A stretch of 24,805 nucleotides of DNA from BS750m-G62 sp964577175. Its GTDB lineage: Bacteria; Planctomycetota; Phycisphaerae; FEN-1346. Positions 1-7,067 of the stretch are shown here, in pieces. The DNA is taken from contig CAZNYC010000058.1 in NCBI GenBank assembly GCA_964577175.1, forward strand, positions 1 through 24,805, given 5' to 3'. Made by a program: the position numbers and the translations under genes. The notes beneath the pieces were generated by a model. It saw only the letters and a list, made by a program, of their open reading frames with translations, did no database searches and was not told the origin of the DNA. Every line of letters begins with the position of its first letter. Positions within the stretch are counted from its first letter, which is position 1.

Positions 1-244
1 TAACCCCCAGGGCAAGGAGCGTCAGCACTCCACGCCCGGTGAGGCGGTTATAGCAACAGGCGAACGGCGACGACCCCAACAACGGCCACGGCGAGATGCT
101 TCGTCGGCCTGGCGGCCTCCTCAGCATGACAGCGCGCGGTTCGTGGCGCCCGGCCGGGCAAGCCGGCCGGGGCACACAACAGCGACCGGGTCACACGACA
201 CATGCGCGAGGGTGCAAGCACCCACCGTACGGGCTCGCGGCTCG
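1..244. other. left-edge spacer downstream of the TolC gene
   Basis: No gene is convincing here. On the minus strand a frame opens at the ATG near 128 and runs off the left edge, reading into a hydrophobic end (RGVLTLLALGV). That could be the first membrane helix of an ABC-type permease, which would fit behind a TolC gene. However, the GAGGAGG near 113-119 lies inside the frame rather than ahead of its start, and the codon quality is poor. The rest holds the 149-171 palindrome listed separately. Confidence 0.3.
149..171. repeat. GC palindrome, copy 1 of 2
   Basis: A perfect 9-bp inverted repeat, CCCGGCCGG then GCAAG then CCGGCCGGG. The same arms with a one-base-longer loop occur at 5860-5883, also in a spacer after a TolC gene. 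It resembles REP-type or terminator-like extragenic palindromes. No T-tract follows on either strand, so a terminator role is unproven. Confidence 0.6.
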
Positions 245-2050
245 TCAGCCGTCGGGGTGGTCGTCGGCGAGGTTTTGCGCGGGGGCCTCCTGGGCATCGG
301 CCCGCGGGCCGTCATCCTCGCCGTCGTCCTCCGGCCGGGCCTCTTCGGGCAGGTCGGTGGTGACGGGGGTGAGGCGGCCGGGACGGTCGTCCCGCGGCCA
401 GACGACGTCGACGCCCTGCTCGGCGAGCAGGGTGCCTCGGGCCCGGCCGAGTTCCGTCAGGGCGAGGTTGAAGTTCAGGAGGGCGAGCAGATGGTCCTGC
501 TGCGTCTGGGCCAGGGTTTGCTGGGCCCGGAGGAGTTCCTCGTTGGTGCGGCGGTCCATGGGCTGGAGTTCGAGGCGTGTCTGTTCGCCGGCGAGGACGG
601 TCTGGGCGGCCTGGTGGGCTTCGAGGGTGGACTCGACCTCCGCCCGGCCGCGCCGGACGGCCCGGACGGCCACGCTCACTTCCTCCAGGATTTCGTCGGT
701 CAGGCGGTCCGTCTGGAGGAGGGTCTGCTCGTATTCGACGCGGCGCCGGCGGTACTCGGCGCGGGCGGCCCGGTTGCCGAGCGGCCATTCCAGTTCCAGC
801 CCGCCGACCCACGAGACGGGATCGCGGAAGTCCTGCATGTCCAGGCTGCCGCCCAGGTCGTTGCCCAGGCCGTTCATGGTGTACCGGAGGAGGGCGTCGA
901 GGCGGGGCAGCCGCTGGCGGTCGGCGGCGTCGACGCGGATGCGGTTGATCCGGATGAGCCGGCGGGCCCGGACCAGTTCCGGCCGGTGCGACAGGGCCTG
1001 GGCCATCGAGGCCGTCCGGTCCACGTCCACCAGGAAGAAGCGGGGACGCTGGACGGGGACGACGTCGGCCCGGCCCTGGACGGGGAGGGCGGGAGCGGCC
1101 AGGAGCCGTTTGAGGCGGTCGGCGGCGTTGCGGGCGCGGGTTTCGGCCCGGACCACCTGGACGCGGCGTGAGGCGGCTGCCGAGGCGGCCCGCGCGATGT
1201 TCAAGTCGTTCGAGACGCCCCGCTGGGCCCGGACCTTCTCCCGCCGGAGCACTTCGACGGCGGCCTCGTGCGAGCGGCGGAGGATCTCTACCGTCCGCCG
1301 GTCGAACGCCAGTTGCCAGTAGGCGGTCGTTACCTCCGACACGACCTGTATCACCTGCCGGCGGAACTCGTGCAGGCTGACGCCGGCCGCCAGGGTGGCC
1401 ACGCGGATGGCGGCCCGGGCCTCCGGGTCGCCGGCGTTCTTCAAGATCGGCTGGTTCAGTTCGAATGCCAGGCCGCTCGTGTATTGCGGATTCGGCACCG
1501 TGAACTGGCTGTTGGAGTCCAGGTACCCCATTTCCTGGGTCACGCGGAAGGTGCCGCCCGTGGGCAGCCGCTGCTGGAGGCCGGCGGAGAAGTCCCACGT
1601 GTCGCGGATGAGGTTGTCGTCGGCGATGGCCCCGGTATCGAGGGTGCTGGAGATGGGGGTCTTGTCGCGCCCGAAGCGGTTGGAGGCCACGATGGCGGGG
1701 TCGTAGACGGCCCGGGCCTCGACGAGGTCGGCCTCGGCGCGGATGGGTTCGTAGCCGGCGATCTGGACGTCCTGGTTGTTCGCCAGGGCGAGGCGGACGG
1801 TGTCGAAGAGGCCGAGGCGGACCTCGCCGGCCTCCTCCTCGGCGGCGGGGGCCAGCGGCGGCGGGACCTCGTCGGCGGGCGGCCGCCGGGCCGGCGAGGA
1901 CGCCTGAATCTCCTCCAGCGCCTCGCGGACCTGCTCCCGCTCGCGGGCGTTCCAGCCCCGGTCGCATGCCGCCGGCAGCACGGCCACAGCGCAGGCTGCA
2001 CCCAGGAGGGCGGCGGTCCGGCGACGTCGCATGTGCGTAGCGTTGGCCAT
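245..2050 (-). CDS. TolC-family outer-membrane efflux protein (601 aa)
   Basis: An outer-membrane duct of the TolC/OEP family, which trimerises and works with a HlyD-type adaptor and an inner-membrane pump in efflux or type I secretion. The ATG at 2050 (MANATHMRRRR) is chosen because GAGGG lies just upstream and it precedes an Arg-rich n-region, a hydrophobic stretch and Cys29 (LPAAC). That lipobox is weak because of Pro at -3. An acidic/Pro linker follows, then the first OEP repeat from about residue 77 (LFDTVRLALANNQDVQIA) with the usual TAYWQL helix, and the second with SWVGGLELEWPLGNRAARAE followed by a long coiled coil. The C-terminus is acidic and low-complexity. Its length is normal to slightly long. 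It is transcribed away from the HlyD-TolC pair at 2696-5601. No pump gene is adjacent inside the window, so its substrate cannot be told. Family call strong, role in this locus inferred. Confidence 0.93.
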   Translation of the reverse strand: MANATHMRRRRTAALLGAACAVAVLPAACDRGWNAREREQVREALEEIQASSPARRPPADEVPPPLAPAAEEEAGEVRLGLFDTVRLALANNQDVQIAGYEPIRAEADLVEARAVYDPAIVASNRFGRDKTPISSTLDTGAIADDNLIRDTWDFSAGLQQRLPTGGTFRVTQEMGYLDSNSQFTVPNPQYTSGLAFELNQPILKNAGDPEARAAIRVATLAAGVSLHEFRRQVIQVVSEVTTAYWQLAFDRRTVEILRRSHEAAVEVLRREKVRAQRGVSNDLNIARAASAAASRRVQVVRAETRARNAADRLKRLLAAPALPVQGRADVVPVQRPRFFLVDVDRTASMAQALSHRPELVRARRLIRINRIRVDAADRQRLPRLDALLRYTMNGLGNDLGGSLDMQDFRDPVSWVGGLELEWPLGNRAARAEYRRRRVEYEQTLLQTDRLTDEILEEVSVAVRAVRRGRAEVESTLEAHQAAQTVLAGEQTRLELQPMDRRTNEELLRAQQTLAQTQQDHLLALLNFNLALTELGRARGTLLAEQGVDVVWPRDDRPGRLTPVTTDLPEEARPEDDGEDDGPRADAQEAPAQNLADDHPDG

Positions 2051-2132
2051 CAGGCCCTCGGCGTTATGGGCACCGCTGTCACGTGGTCGGAGACCTTCAT
2101 CGGCCAAAGGAACCGGCGCGGCCAGTGTCAAT

Positions 2133-2164
2133 ACAATACTACCTCATGCATGGTTGCTCAACAA
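2133..2164 (-). promoter_or_regulatory. candidate sigma70-type promoter for the minus-strand TolC gene
   Basis: Two overlapping solutions with 17-bp spacing occur on the minus strand: TTGTTG-N17-TAGTAT (2164 to 2136) and TTGAGC-N17-TATTGT (2161 to 2133). Either would start transcription about 75-80 nt before the ATG at 2050. The area is clearly AT-richer than its surroundings. Pattern match only. Confidence 0.4.
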
Positions 2165-2473
2165 GCCTTTGGCCACATTCGGCCGCGGGCAGCGGACCCG
2201 CTCCTGCCTCGGATATCGTCAACTGCGGCCGCCGGACTGAAGCCATTCCTGTTGGACGCCGTGAAGTGAAGCCGAAGCGTCTGCATTATCTATAAACTGT
2301 TTTATGCAACGAAGTTGTGTTTGCCCGACGCCCCTCGGGTCGCATCCGTTCCGGCGCCCCTTGCGACCGGCGGGCGGCAGGGCGCGACACGCATGGCCGG
2401 CGGTCCGGCGCGGTTGACGCGCCCGGGCGGGACGGGGGGCGTGGCCGGGTGAAACCTTCCCCGGCCGGTGCGA

Positions 2474-2528
2474 ACAAAGGCTTGCGGGTGCCGGCGTGGC
2501 GGGGCATAATGGCCGCCGGGCCCCCGTG
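2474..2528. repeat. 55-bp sequence duplicated across the N gap (left copy)
   Basis: Identical base for base to 2629-2683, on the other side of the 100-N gap. It starts ACAAAGGCTTGC and ends CCCCCGTG. The overlap is exactly 55 bp and each copy abuts the Ns, which is the signature of two contigs ending in the same k-mer that a scaffolder joined with a placeholder gap. It is probably one genomic copy shown twice. Confidence 0.85.
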
Positions 2529-2628
2529 NNNNNNNNNNNNNNNNNNNNNNNNNNNNNNNNNNNNNNNNNNNNNNNNNNNNNNNNNNNNNNNNNNNNNNNN
2601 NNNNNNNNNNNNNNNNNNNNNNNNNNNN
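2529..2628. other. assembly gap, 100 N
   Basis: Exactly 100 unknown bases, a conventional scaffold placeholder rather than a measured length. Frames that read through it as X are meaningless. Confidence 0.98.
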
Positions 2629-2683
2629 ACAAAGGCTTGCGGGTGCCGGCGTGGCGGGGCATAATGGCCGCCGGGCCCCCGTG
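2629..2683. repeat. 55-bp sequence duplicated across the N gap (right copy)
   Basis: Same 55-mer as 2474-2528. This copy contains the promoter proposed for the HlyD gene that starts at 2696. Confidence 0.85.
2637..2665 (+). promoter_or_regulatory. candidate sigma70-type promoter for the HlyD-TolC pair
   Basis: TTGCGG-N17-CATAAT, with the -10 at 2660-2665 matching the consensus at five of six bases. Predicted start is near 2672, giving a leader of about 24 nt that contains the GGGAGG ribosome binding site. The same sequence appears left of the N gap because the 55-mer is duplicated in the assembly. Confidence 0.5.
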
Positions 2684-2695
2684 GGAGGCGAGCCG

Positions 2696-3745
2696 ATGCA
2701 ACGAATCAGCCTGGCAGTTCTGTTGATGTGTGCGATCGCGGGGGCGGCGGCCGCCGCCGCGCCGGCCGAGGGCGTGGAGGCGGTCACCCAGCCCTCCGGT
2801 GACGTGACGCTGAAGTTCGTCAAGCCCGGCCGGGTGGCCGCCGTCGAGGTCGAGGTGGGCGACCGCGTCGAGGCAGGCGACGTCCTGGCCCGCCTGGACG
2901 ACGAGGTGGAGCGGTTGGAACTGGAGCGGCTGAAGGCGGCGGCGGAAAACCGCGTCCACGTGAAGGCGGCCGAGGCCCAGGTGGCCCAACGCAAGGCCGA
3001 TCTCGCGAAACTGGAGTGGGCCGGCGAGCGGGGGGCCGCCACCGAGTGGGAAATCGAGCACGCCCGTCTCGACGTGACCATCGGCGAGATGTCGGTCGCC
3101 AAGGCCGCGTTCGACCTCGCCCAGTCCGCGCGCGAGTACGCGCGGGCCAAGGCGGCGCTGGACCGGATGCGGCTCGTGAACCCGATCGACGGGGTGGTGG
3201 AGCGGCTCTTCATCGAGACGGGCGAGGCCGTCCAGGCCCTGGAGGAGGTTGTCCGGGTGGTCCGTGTGGCCCCGTTGTGGATCGACGTGCCGGTTCCCCT
3301 GTCGGTGGCGCGCGGCCTGGAGGAGGGGGCGCCGGCGACGGTCCGTTTCCCCGGTCCGGCCGGTCAAACCGCCCGGGGCAAGGTGATTCACGTCTCGGCG
3401 GTGGCGGATGCGGCCGCCGAGACCCTGACCGTCCGCGTCGAGGTGCCGAACCCGAACGGCCGGCCGGCGGGCGAACGTGTCCGCGTCCGGTTCGACGCAG
3501 CCGCCGAGGGGAAACAGGCTGGCAGCAGGCAACAGGCAATGGGCAACGACAACGGCAACGACAACGGCAACGACGAACGACAAAACGGCAACCCGGCGCG
3601 GCGCCCACAGTTAGCCGCCGGGCTTGCCCGGCGCGTGTGGAGCCGGCGACCGCAGGTTGCCGAGAGGTGCGCGCATGTTTTCGCGAAAGGCGCGAGCGCA
3701 TGCCACCCGGCCATGAGGGGCATTGGACATCGGAGGCTGGTATGA
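2696..3745 (+). CDS. HlyD/RND-type periplasmic adaptor with an unusual C-terminal tail (349 aa)
   Basis: A periplasmic adaptor (membrane fusion protein) that would link an inner-membrane transporter to a TolC duct. The ATG at 2696 is preceded by GGGAGG and starts a signal peptide (MQRISLAVLLMCAIAGAAAA). Residues 30-70 form the first half of the lipoyl-like barrel-sandwich (KPGRVAAVEVEVGDRVEAGD), about 71-160 a helical hairpin, and about 161-185 the second half (LVNPIDGVVERLFIETGEAV), followed by a beta-barrel to about residue 270. From residue 272 the protein changes character. It has an Asn/Gly/Asp repeat (NDNGNDNGND) and then an Arg/Ala-rich stretch that resembles intergenic repeat DNA and ends in the ATGA overlap with the TolC gene. 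The adaptor core is confident. The last ~78 residues may be dispensable, or mark a repeat insertion that removed the original stop. Translation is coupled to the next gene. Confidence 0.88.
   Translation: MQRISLAVLLMCAIAGAAAAAAPAEGVEAVTQPSGDVTLKFVKPGRVAAVEVEVGDRVEAGDVLARLDDEVERLELERLKAAAENRVHVKAAEAQVAQRKADLAKLEWAGERGAATEWEIEHARLDVTIGEMSVAKAAFDLAQSAREYARAKAALDRMRLVNPIDGVVERLFIETGEAVQALEEVVRVVRVAPLWIDVPVPLSVARGLEEGAPATVRFPGPAGQTARGKVIHVSAVADAAAETLTVRVEVPNPNGRPAGERVRVRFDAAAEGKQAGSRQQAMGNDNGNDNGNDERQNGNPARRPQLAAGLARRVWSRRPQVAERCAHVFAKGASACHPAMRGIGHRRLV
3542..3574 (+). repeat. 12-bp tandem repeat in the HlyD 3' end
   Basis: About 2.5 copies of a 12-bp unit (GGCAACGACAAC), giving the residues NDNGNDNGND. 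It is flanked upstream by a related GGCAGCAGGCAACAGGCAAT stretch. Being a multiple of three, it keeps the reading frame. Confidence 0.75.
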
Positions 3746-5601
3746 CGCATCGTTTCGGACCGAGGCGAGGGTGGTGGAGCGGGCTGTGCGCGGCGGCGGC
3801 GATGCTCGTGGCCGGGTGCACGCTGCTCCGCGGCCCGGCGGAGGACGCCTACATCGGCCCCGGGCCGGGGGCTTCCGAGACCACGCCGGCGGCGGGCCGG
3901 ACGGCACCGGACGCCGGGACGGCCGCCGCCACGGTCGCCGCGCAGACGCCGGCCCCGCCGGAGCCGGGCGACCCGGAGGCGCCGGCGCAGGCGGCGCCCG
4001 AATCCGGGCCCGGCGGCGTCGGCCTCGTGCCGCACGATGAGGCGGCCGCGGCAGAACCCGGCGAGGACGCTGACGGCGGTGACGCCGACGCAGGGGAACC
4101 GGAGGAACCCGCGAAGGACATCGACACGGCCATCGCGCGGTTCCGTCCGCCGGCTCCGAAGAAACTGGGCGACGGGCAGGCGCTGGTGCTGACGATCGAC
4201 GAGGCCCGTCTGCTCGTCCTGGAGAACAACCAGAGCCTGGTGGTGGAACGGCTTCGGCCGCCCATTGTCGCCACCCTCGCAGACGTGGAGGCGGGCCTCT
4301 TCGACCCGCTCGTGACGGCGGAAATCGGGCGGCAGCGAAGCCAGGGGGAACTGCTCAACGCCCAGGGCGACCGGCAGCACTCGTTTGACACGGACGGCGT
4401 CCTGGGCGGGGCGGCGATCGAGCAGCAGCTGCCCACCGGCACGACGGTCCGCCTGGAGGCGGGCAGCGAAATCGACGACGAGGGCGCCATCCGCCAGTTG
4501 GTCCGGTCGCGGGTCGGGCTGATGGTGTCGCAATCGCTGCTGCGGGGCGCGAGCCGGCGGGCGAACCTGGCCCGGGTCCGGGAGGCCCGGATCGATGCCA
4601 TCGCCTCGACGTATCAACTTCGCGGATTCGCCGAGGCCGTCCTGGCCCAGATCGAAACCGCCTACTGGGACTGCGTGCTGGCGAAACTGGAACTGGAGAA
4701 CGCCGAGCGGGCCAAACGGGCCGCCGAGGCCAGGCTCCAGGCCACCGTCAAGCGGATCGACGCCGGGACGCTGAGCGAGTCGGAACGGGTGGCCGCCGAG
4801 GCCGCCGTCGCCCAGCGCGAGCAGCGCCGGCGCAACGCCGAGAGCCAGGTGGAGGTCACGCGGCTCGGGCTGCTGCGGCTGATGAACCCGCCGTGCACGC
4901 AGAAGTGGCGGCGGGACGTGGTGGTCGAGCGGCCGCCGCTCGTCCCGAACACGCCCCTCGACGACGTGGAAGACCACGTGCGTGCGGCCCTGGCGTCCCG
5001 TCCGGATCTGAACCAGGCGCGGCTCCAGGTGCAGCGGGGCGACGTGGAGGTGGTCCGGACGCGAGACGGTCTCCTGCCGGTCCTCGACCTCTTCGCGACG
5101 GCCGGCAAAAGCGGCTACGCCGAGCGGGTGGACGAGTCGTGGAAGAACCTCGACAGCAACGATTACGACATGTTCCTGGGGGTCCGGACGCAGTTCCCGC
5201 TGCGGAACCGGTCGGCCCGGGCCCAGTACAAGCAGGCGGTGCTGACGAAGGAGCAGACGGTCGAGGCGATGCGGAACCTGGAACAACTCATCCAGATGGA
5301 AGTGCGGACGGCGTTCGAGGAGGTCCGGCGGGCGACCAACCAGATCGAGGCCACCCGCATCACGCTGGACCTCAGGCAGCGGGCGTACGAGAGCGAGGTG
5401 GAACGGCTCAAGATCGGCCGAGCCACGACGCTCGACGTGGTCCGGGCTCATCGCGACCTGCTCGACAGCCAGGACGCCGTCGCCGAGGCGAAGATCGATT
5501 ACCTGAAGGCCGTCGTGAACCTGTTCCGTGTGGACGGGTCGCTGCTCGACCGGCGGGGGGTGGAAGCGCCCGGGGGCGAACCCGTGGAGGCCGCGCCCTA
5601 G
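3742..5601 (+). CDS. TolC-family outer-membrane lipoprotein (619 aa)
   Basis: The second TolC/OEP-family duct in the window. The ATG at 3742 overlaps the HlyD stop as ATGA and has GGAGG at 3732-3736, so translation is coupled and the two products should act together. The N-terminus is a lipoprotein signal with a good lipobox (LVAGC, Cys26). Residues 27-145 are an Ala/Pro/Glu/Gly-rich linker, much longer than in classical TolC. OEP repeat 1 starts near residue 149 (VLTIDEARLLVLENNQSL) and contains IETAYWDC with long amphipathic helices. Repeat 2 includes FLGVRTQFPLRNRSARAQYK and a coiled coil ending in DYLKAVVNLFRVDGSLL. No pump gene follows. An intrinsic terminator lies at 5758-5789. Confidence 0.93.
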   Translation: MTHRFGPRRGWWSGLCAAAAMLVAGCTLLRGPAEDAYIGPGPGASETTPAAGRTAPDAGTAAATVAAQTPAPPEPGDPEAPAQAAPESGPGGVGLVPHDEAAAAEPGEDADGGDADAGEPEEPAKDIDTAIARFRPPAPKKLGDGQALVLTIDEARLLVLENNQSLVVERLRPPIVATLADVEAGLFDPLVTAEIGRQRSQGELLNAQGDRQHSFDTDGVLGGAAIEQQLPTGTTVRLEAGSEIDDEGAIRQLVRSRVGLMVSQSLLRGASRRANLARVREARIDAIASTYQLRGFAEAVLAQIETAYWDCVLAKLELENAERAKRAAEARLQATVKRIDAGTLSESERVAAEAAVAQREQRRRNAESQVEVTRLGLLRLMNPPCTQKWRRDVVVERPPLVPNTPLDDVEDHVRAALASRPDLNQARLQVQRGDVEVVRTRDGLLPVLDLFATAGKSGYAERVDESWKNLDSNDYDMFLGVRTQFPLRNRSARAQYKQAVLTKEQTVEAMRNLEQLIQMEVRTAFEEVRRATNQIEATRITLDLRQRAYESEVERLKIGRATTLDVVRAHRDLLDSQDAVAEAKIDYLKAVVNLFRVDGSLLDRRGVEAPGGEPVEAAP

Positions 5602-5648
5602 CCCTACAACGCTAACTCGTGCGCGGTGGGTGCGGAGACCCACCGCGC
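5601..5648 (+). repeat. dispersed hairpin element, copy 1
   Basis: A 48-bp element starting on the last base of the TolC stop codon. It is 44/48 identical to 18427-18474, all four differences being transitions. Its 3' half (5621-5648) is a perfect 11-bp hairpin, GCGCGGTGGGT and ACCCACCGCGC, with loop GCGGAG. The hairpin alone recurs in reverse orientation at 17145-17172. It might also act as an RNA 3' end, but no T-tract follows. Confidence 0.75.
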
Positions 5649-5757
5649 AAAATGCGGACCTAGCGCTTATCCGAATCACCCTCTGGCTTCGGCCGGCTGC
5701 GGAAGCAGCGCGTCATCCGGGCCTGCCCTGTCATGTGCCACGGCGGATGAATTGCCG

Positions 5758-5789
5758 CGCGGCGGGCAGTCGTGCCCGCCGCGTTTATT
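5758..5789 (+). terminator. intrinsic terminator of the HlyD-TolC transcript
   Basis: A perfect 11-bp stem, CGCGGCGGGCA and TGCCCGCCGCG, with loop GTCG, followed at once by TTTATT. It lies about 157 nt after the TolC stop. Confidence 0.65.
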
Positions 5790-5859
5790 GGAGTGGCCGG
5801 GCGCACACACCGCTCAGCGCACGGCCTGGAAAGGCCGGGCGTGGCACGTGGCGCATCCT

Positions 5860-5883
5860 CCCGGCCGGGCAAGACCGGCCGGG
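5860..5883. repeat. GC palindrome, copy 2 of 2
   Basis: CCCGGCCGG then GCAAGA then CCGGCCGGG, the same arms as 149-171. The DNA just downstream (an ATGCATGCCACCC block at about 5909-5921) resembles the GCATGCCACCC near 3698-3708 inside the HlyD tail, suggesting a larger dispersed family. Confidence 0.6.
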
Positions 5884-6036
5884 CCACATAAGAAACGCGA
5901 TTCGCGGGATGCATGCCACCCCCGGCGTGTTCGGGCGGCAACGTGACGCGTTTCACGGGTTCCCCGGATGTCCCACCGCGAGAGGGGGTTCGAGGCGGTT
6001 CGCAGGGGCGACGCCCCGATTTCGGCACATTTGACG

Positions 6037-6064
6037 TTGCATGCGGGGCGTTTCCCCGTATAAT
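6037..6064 (+). promoter_or_regulatory. promoter of the VTC-DUF4956-HlyD-CotH operon
   Basis: TTGCAT-N16-TATAAT, with a perfect -10 at 6059-6064 in an AT-rich patch within very GC-rich DNA. Transcription should start near 6070-6072, exactly where the structured leader begins. GTTTCCCC occurs as a direct repeat around the -10 (6050-6057 and 6071-6078), with its inverse at 6135-6142, so a DNA operator is an alternative reading. A TTGACG at 6031 is too far from the -10 (22 bp). Confidence 0.6.
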
Positions 6065-6069
6065 TTTAA

Positions 6070-6168
6070 GGTTTCCCCCCGCGGCGCGGGCAGGACCGTG
6101 CGACCGTCGCCGCGCAAAGCCATTATTCCATACGGGGGAAACCTCGTGCGATTGGCTTTGTTAAAGCC
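6070..6168 (+). ncRNA. structured 5' leader, candidate pseudoknotted riboswitch or attenuator
   Basis: Complementary blocks found by eye: P1 is GGTTTCCCCC (6070-6079) with GGGGGAAACC (6134-6143), 10 bp and perfect. P2 is CGCGGCG (6080-6086) with CGCCGCG (6108-6114), 7 bp and stacked directly on P1. AAAGCCA (6116-6122), inside P1, pairs with TGGCTTT (6153-6159), outside it, which makes a pseudoknot. GGCTTT (6154-6159) can instead pair with AAAGCC (6163-6168) in a tight 3-nt-loop hairpin, so the two folds exclude each other. It begins at the predicted transcription start and precedes the VTC gene. I cannot match it to a named riboswitch class. Confidence 0.5.
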
Positions 6169-6236
6169 GTATAAAGAGGACAGGGGATACAGCGAAACGG
6201 CCGGGAGGCGATCCGTCCCGTAAGGGCCGGCGGCGT

Positions 6237-6254
6237 CTCGGCAGCGCCGAGGTG
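6237..6254 (+). promoter_or_regulatory. hairpin overlapping the VTC ribosome binding site
   Basis: CTCGGC (6237-6242) and GCCGAG (6246-6251) form a 6-bp stem with a 3-nt loop. Its 3' arm includes the first three bases of the Shine-Dalgarno GAGGTG (6249-6254), seven nt before the ATG at 6261. Occlusion of the ribosome binding site would give the upstream leader a route to control translation (inference). Confidence 0.45.
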
Positions 6255-6260
6255 CAGCCG

Positions 6261-7067
6261 ATGTCGTATACTCATCGCCTGCAAGGCAGCCGATTTGAAC
6301 TGAAGTATATTGTTACGGAATCGACGGCGTGCGGCGTGCGCGACTTCGCGCTGCAGTACCTGGAGCCGGACCCGCACGCAGACCCGGCCCGCAACTGTGA
6401 ATACGACGTGCACAGCCTGTACCTGGACGGGCCGGACCTCCGGCTGTGCAAGTCGACGCTGTACGGATTCAAGAACCGGCACAAACTGCGGATCCGGTTC
6501 TACGACGAGTCGCCGGAGACGCCGGCGTTTCTGGAGATCAAGCGGCGGCAGGATGACGTGATTCTGAAGCAGCGGGTACCGGTGCGGCGGTCGGGGGTGA
6601 CGCGGGTGCTCCAGGGGTTCTGGCCGGCCCACGAAGACATCATGGACGTGAGCCCGCGGGGCCAGTCGGCGCTGGCGGAATTCTGCCGGCTGCGGGATAA
6701 CATCCGTGCCCAAGGCAAGTGTTTCGTGTCCTACCGCCGCGAGGCCTACGTCACGCCGCGGGACGATACGCTGCGGGTGACGTTCGACCGCCGGGTGCAC
6801 GGCGTGTGGTACGGCGGGGACGGGACGCTGGCGATGCGGGACCGGCGGGTGTATCCGCCGATTCGGGGCGTCATTCTGGAGATCAAGTTCACGAACCGGT
6901 TCCCGGTGTGGATGCGGGAAATGGCCCGCCATTTCAACCTGGACCGGCAGAGCATGGCGAAATACGTGGCCTGCCTGGCCGCGCTGGAGCCGCGGGGGCT
7001 GGAAACCCTCGGCCATCGCGACGCCGTTGAATGGCGGAACCCACGTATCGAGGAGCCCGTGGTATGA
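6261..7067 (+). CDS. VTC-domain (polyphosphate polymerase-type) protein (268 aa)
   Basis: VTC domain of the triphosphate-tunnel/CYTH-like fold. In yeast VTC4 this domain makes polyphosphate from ATP, and bacterial single-domain homologues are usually annotated as polyphosphate polymerase domain proteins. The ATG at 6261 is chosen over the GTG at 6252 because GAGGTG sits at the right distance. Tunnel-type charged strands are visible in order: FELKYIV (Glu13, Lys15), SLYLD, KLRIRFYDE, FLEIKRR, SYRREAY, RVTFDRRV, ILEIKFTNRFP and the C-terminal SMAKYVACL. The length fits an entire domain, with no SPX domain and no membrane segment. It is first in the operon and overlaps the DUF4956 gene by ATGA, so a complex with that membrane protein is likely. 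Domain call strong. That it makes polyphosphate here is inference. Confidence 0.9.
   Translation: MSYTHRLQGSRFELKYIVTESTACGVRDFALQYLEPDPHADPARNCEYDVHSLYLDGPDLRLCKSTLYGFKNRHKLRIRFYDESPETPAFLEIKRRQDDVILKQRVPVRRSGVTRVLQGFWPAHEDIMDVSPRGQSALAEFCRLRDNIRAQGKCFVSYRREAYVTPRDDTLRVTFDRRVHGVWYGGDGTLAMRDRRVYPPIRGVILEIKFTNRFPVWMREMARHFNLDRQSMAKYVACLAALEPRGLETLGHRDAVEWRNPRIEEPVV

Larger units (their letters stand above)
2051..2695. other. divergent intergenic region
   Basis: 645 nt between the divergent TolC and HlyD genes, of which 100 are N. It holds a minus promoter near 2133-2164, a plus promoter at 2637-2665 and the duplicated 55-mer. An AT-rich island at about 2285-2315 offers a second possible minus promoter (TTCGTT-N17-GATAAT). 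No coding sequence is convincing. Confidence 0.6.

Noticed and set aside
1..128. Start of an ABC permease gene on the minus strand
   Set aside because: Only about 40 codons visible, with no suitable ribosome binding site ahead of the ATG and weak similarity. Kept only as a remark in the edge spacer.
2474..2683. Real 55-bp tandem duplication upstream of HlyD
   Set aside because: Both copies abut an exact 100-N gap, so an assembly overlap is the simpler explanation.
6070..6168. Known cyclic-di-GMP-I riboswitch, suggested by GCGCAAAGCC
   Set aside because: Only that short block resembles the class. The second stem, tetraloop and receptor features are absent, and the P1/pseudoknot layout differs.
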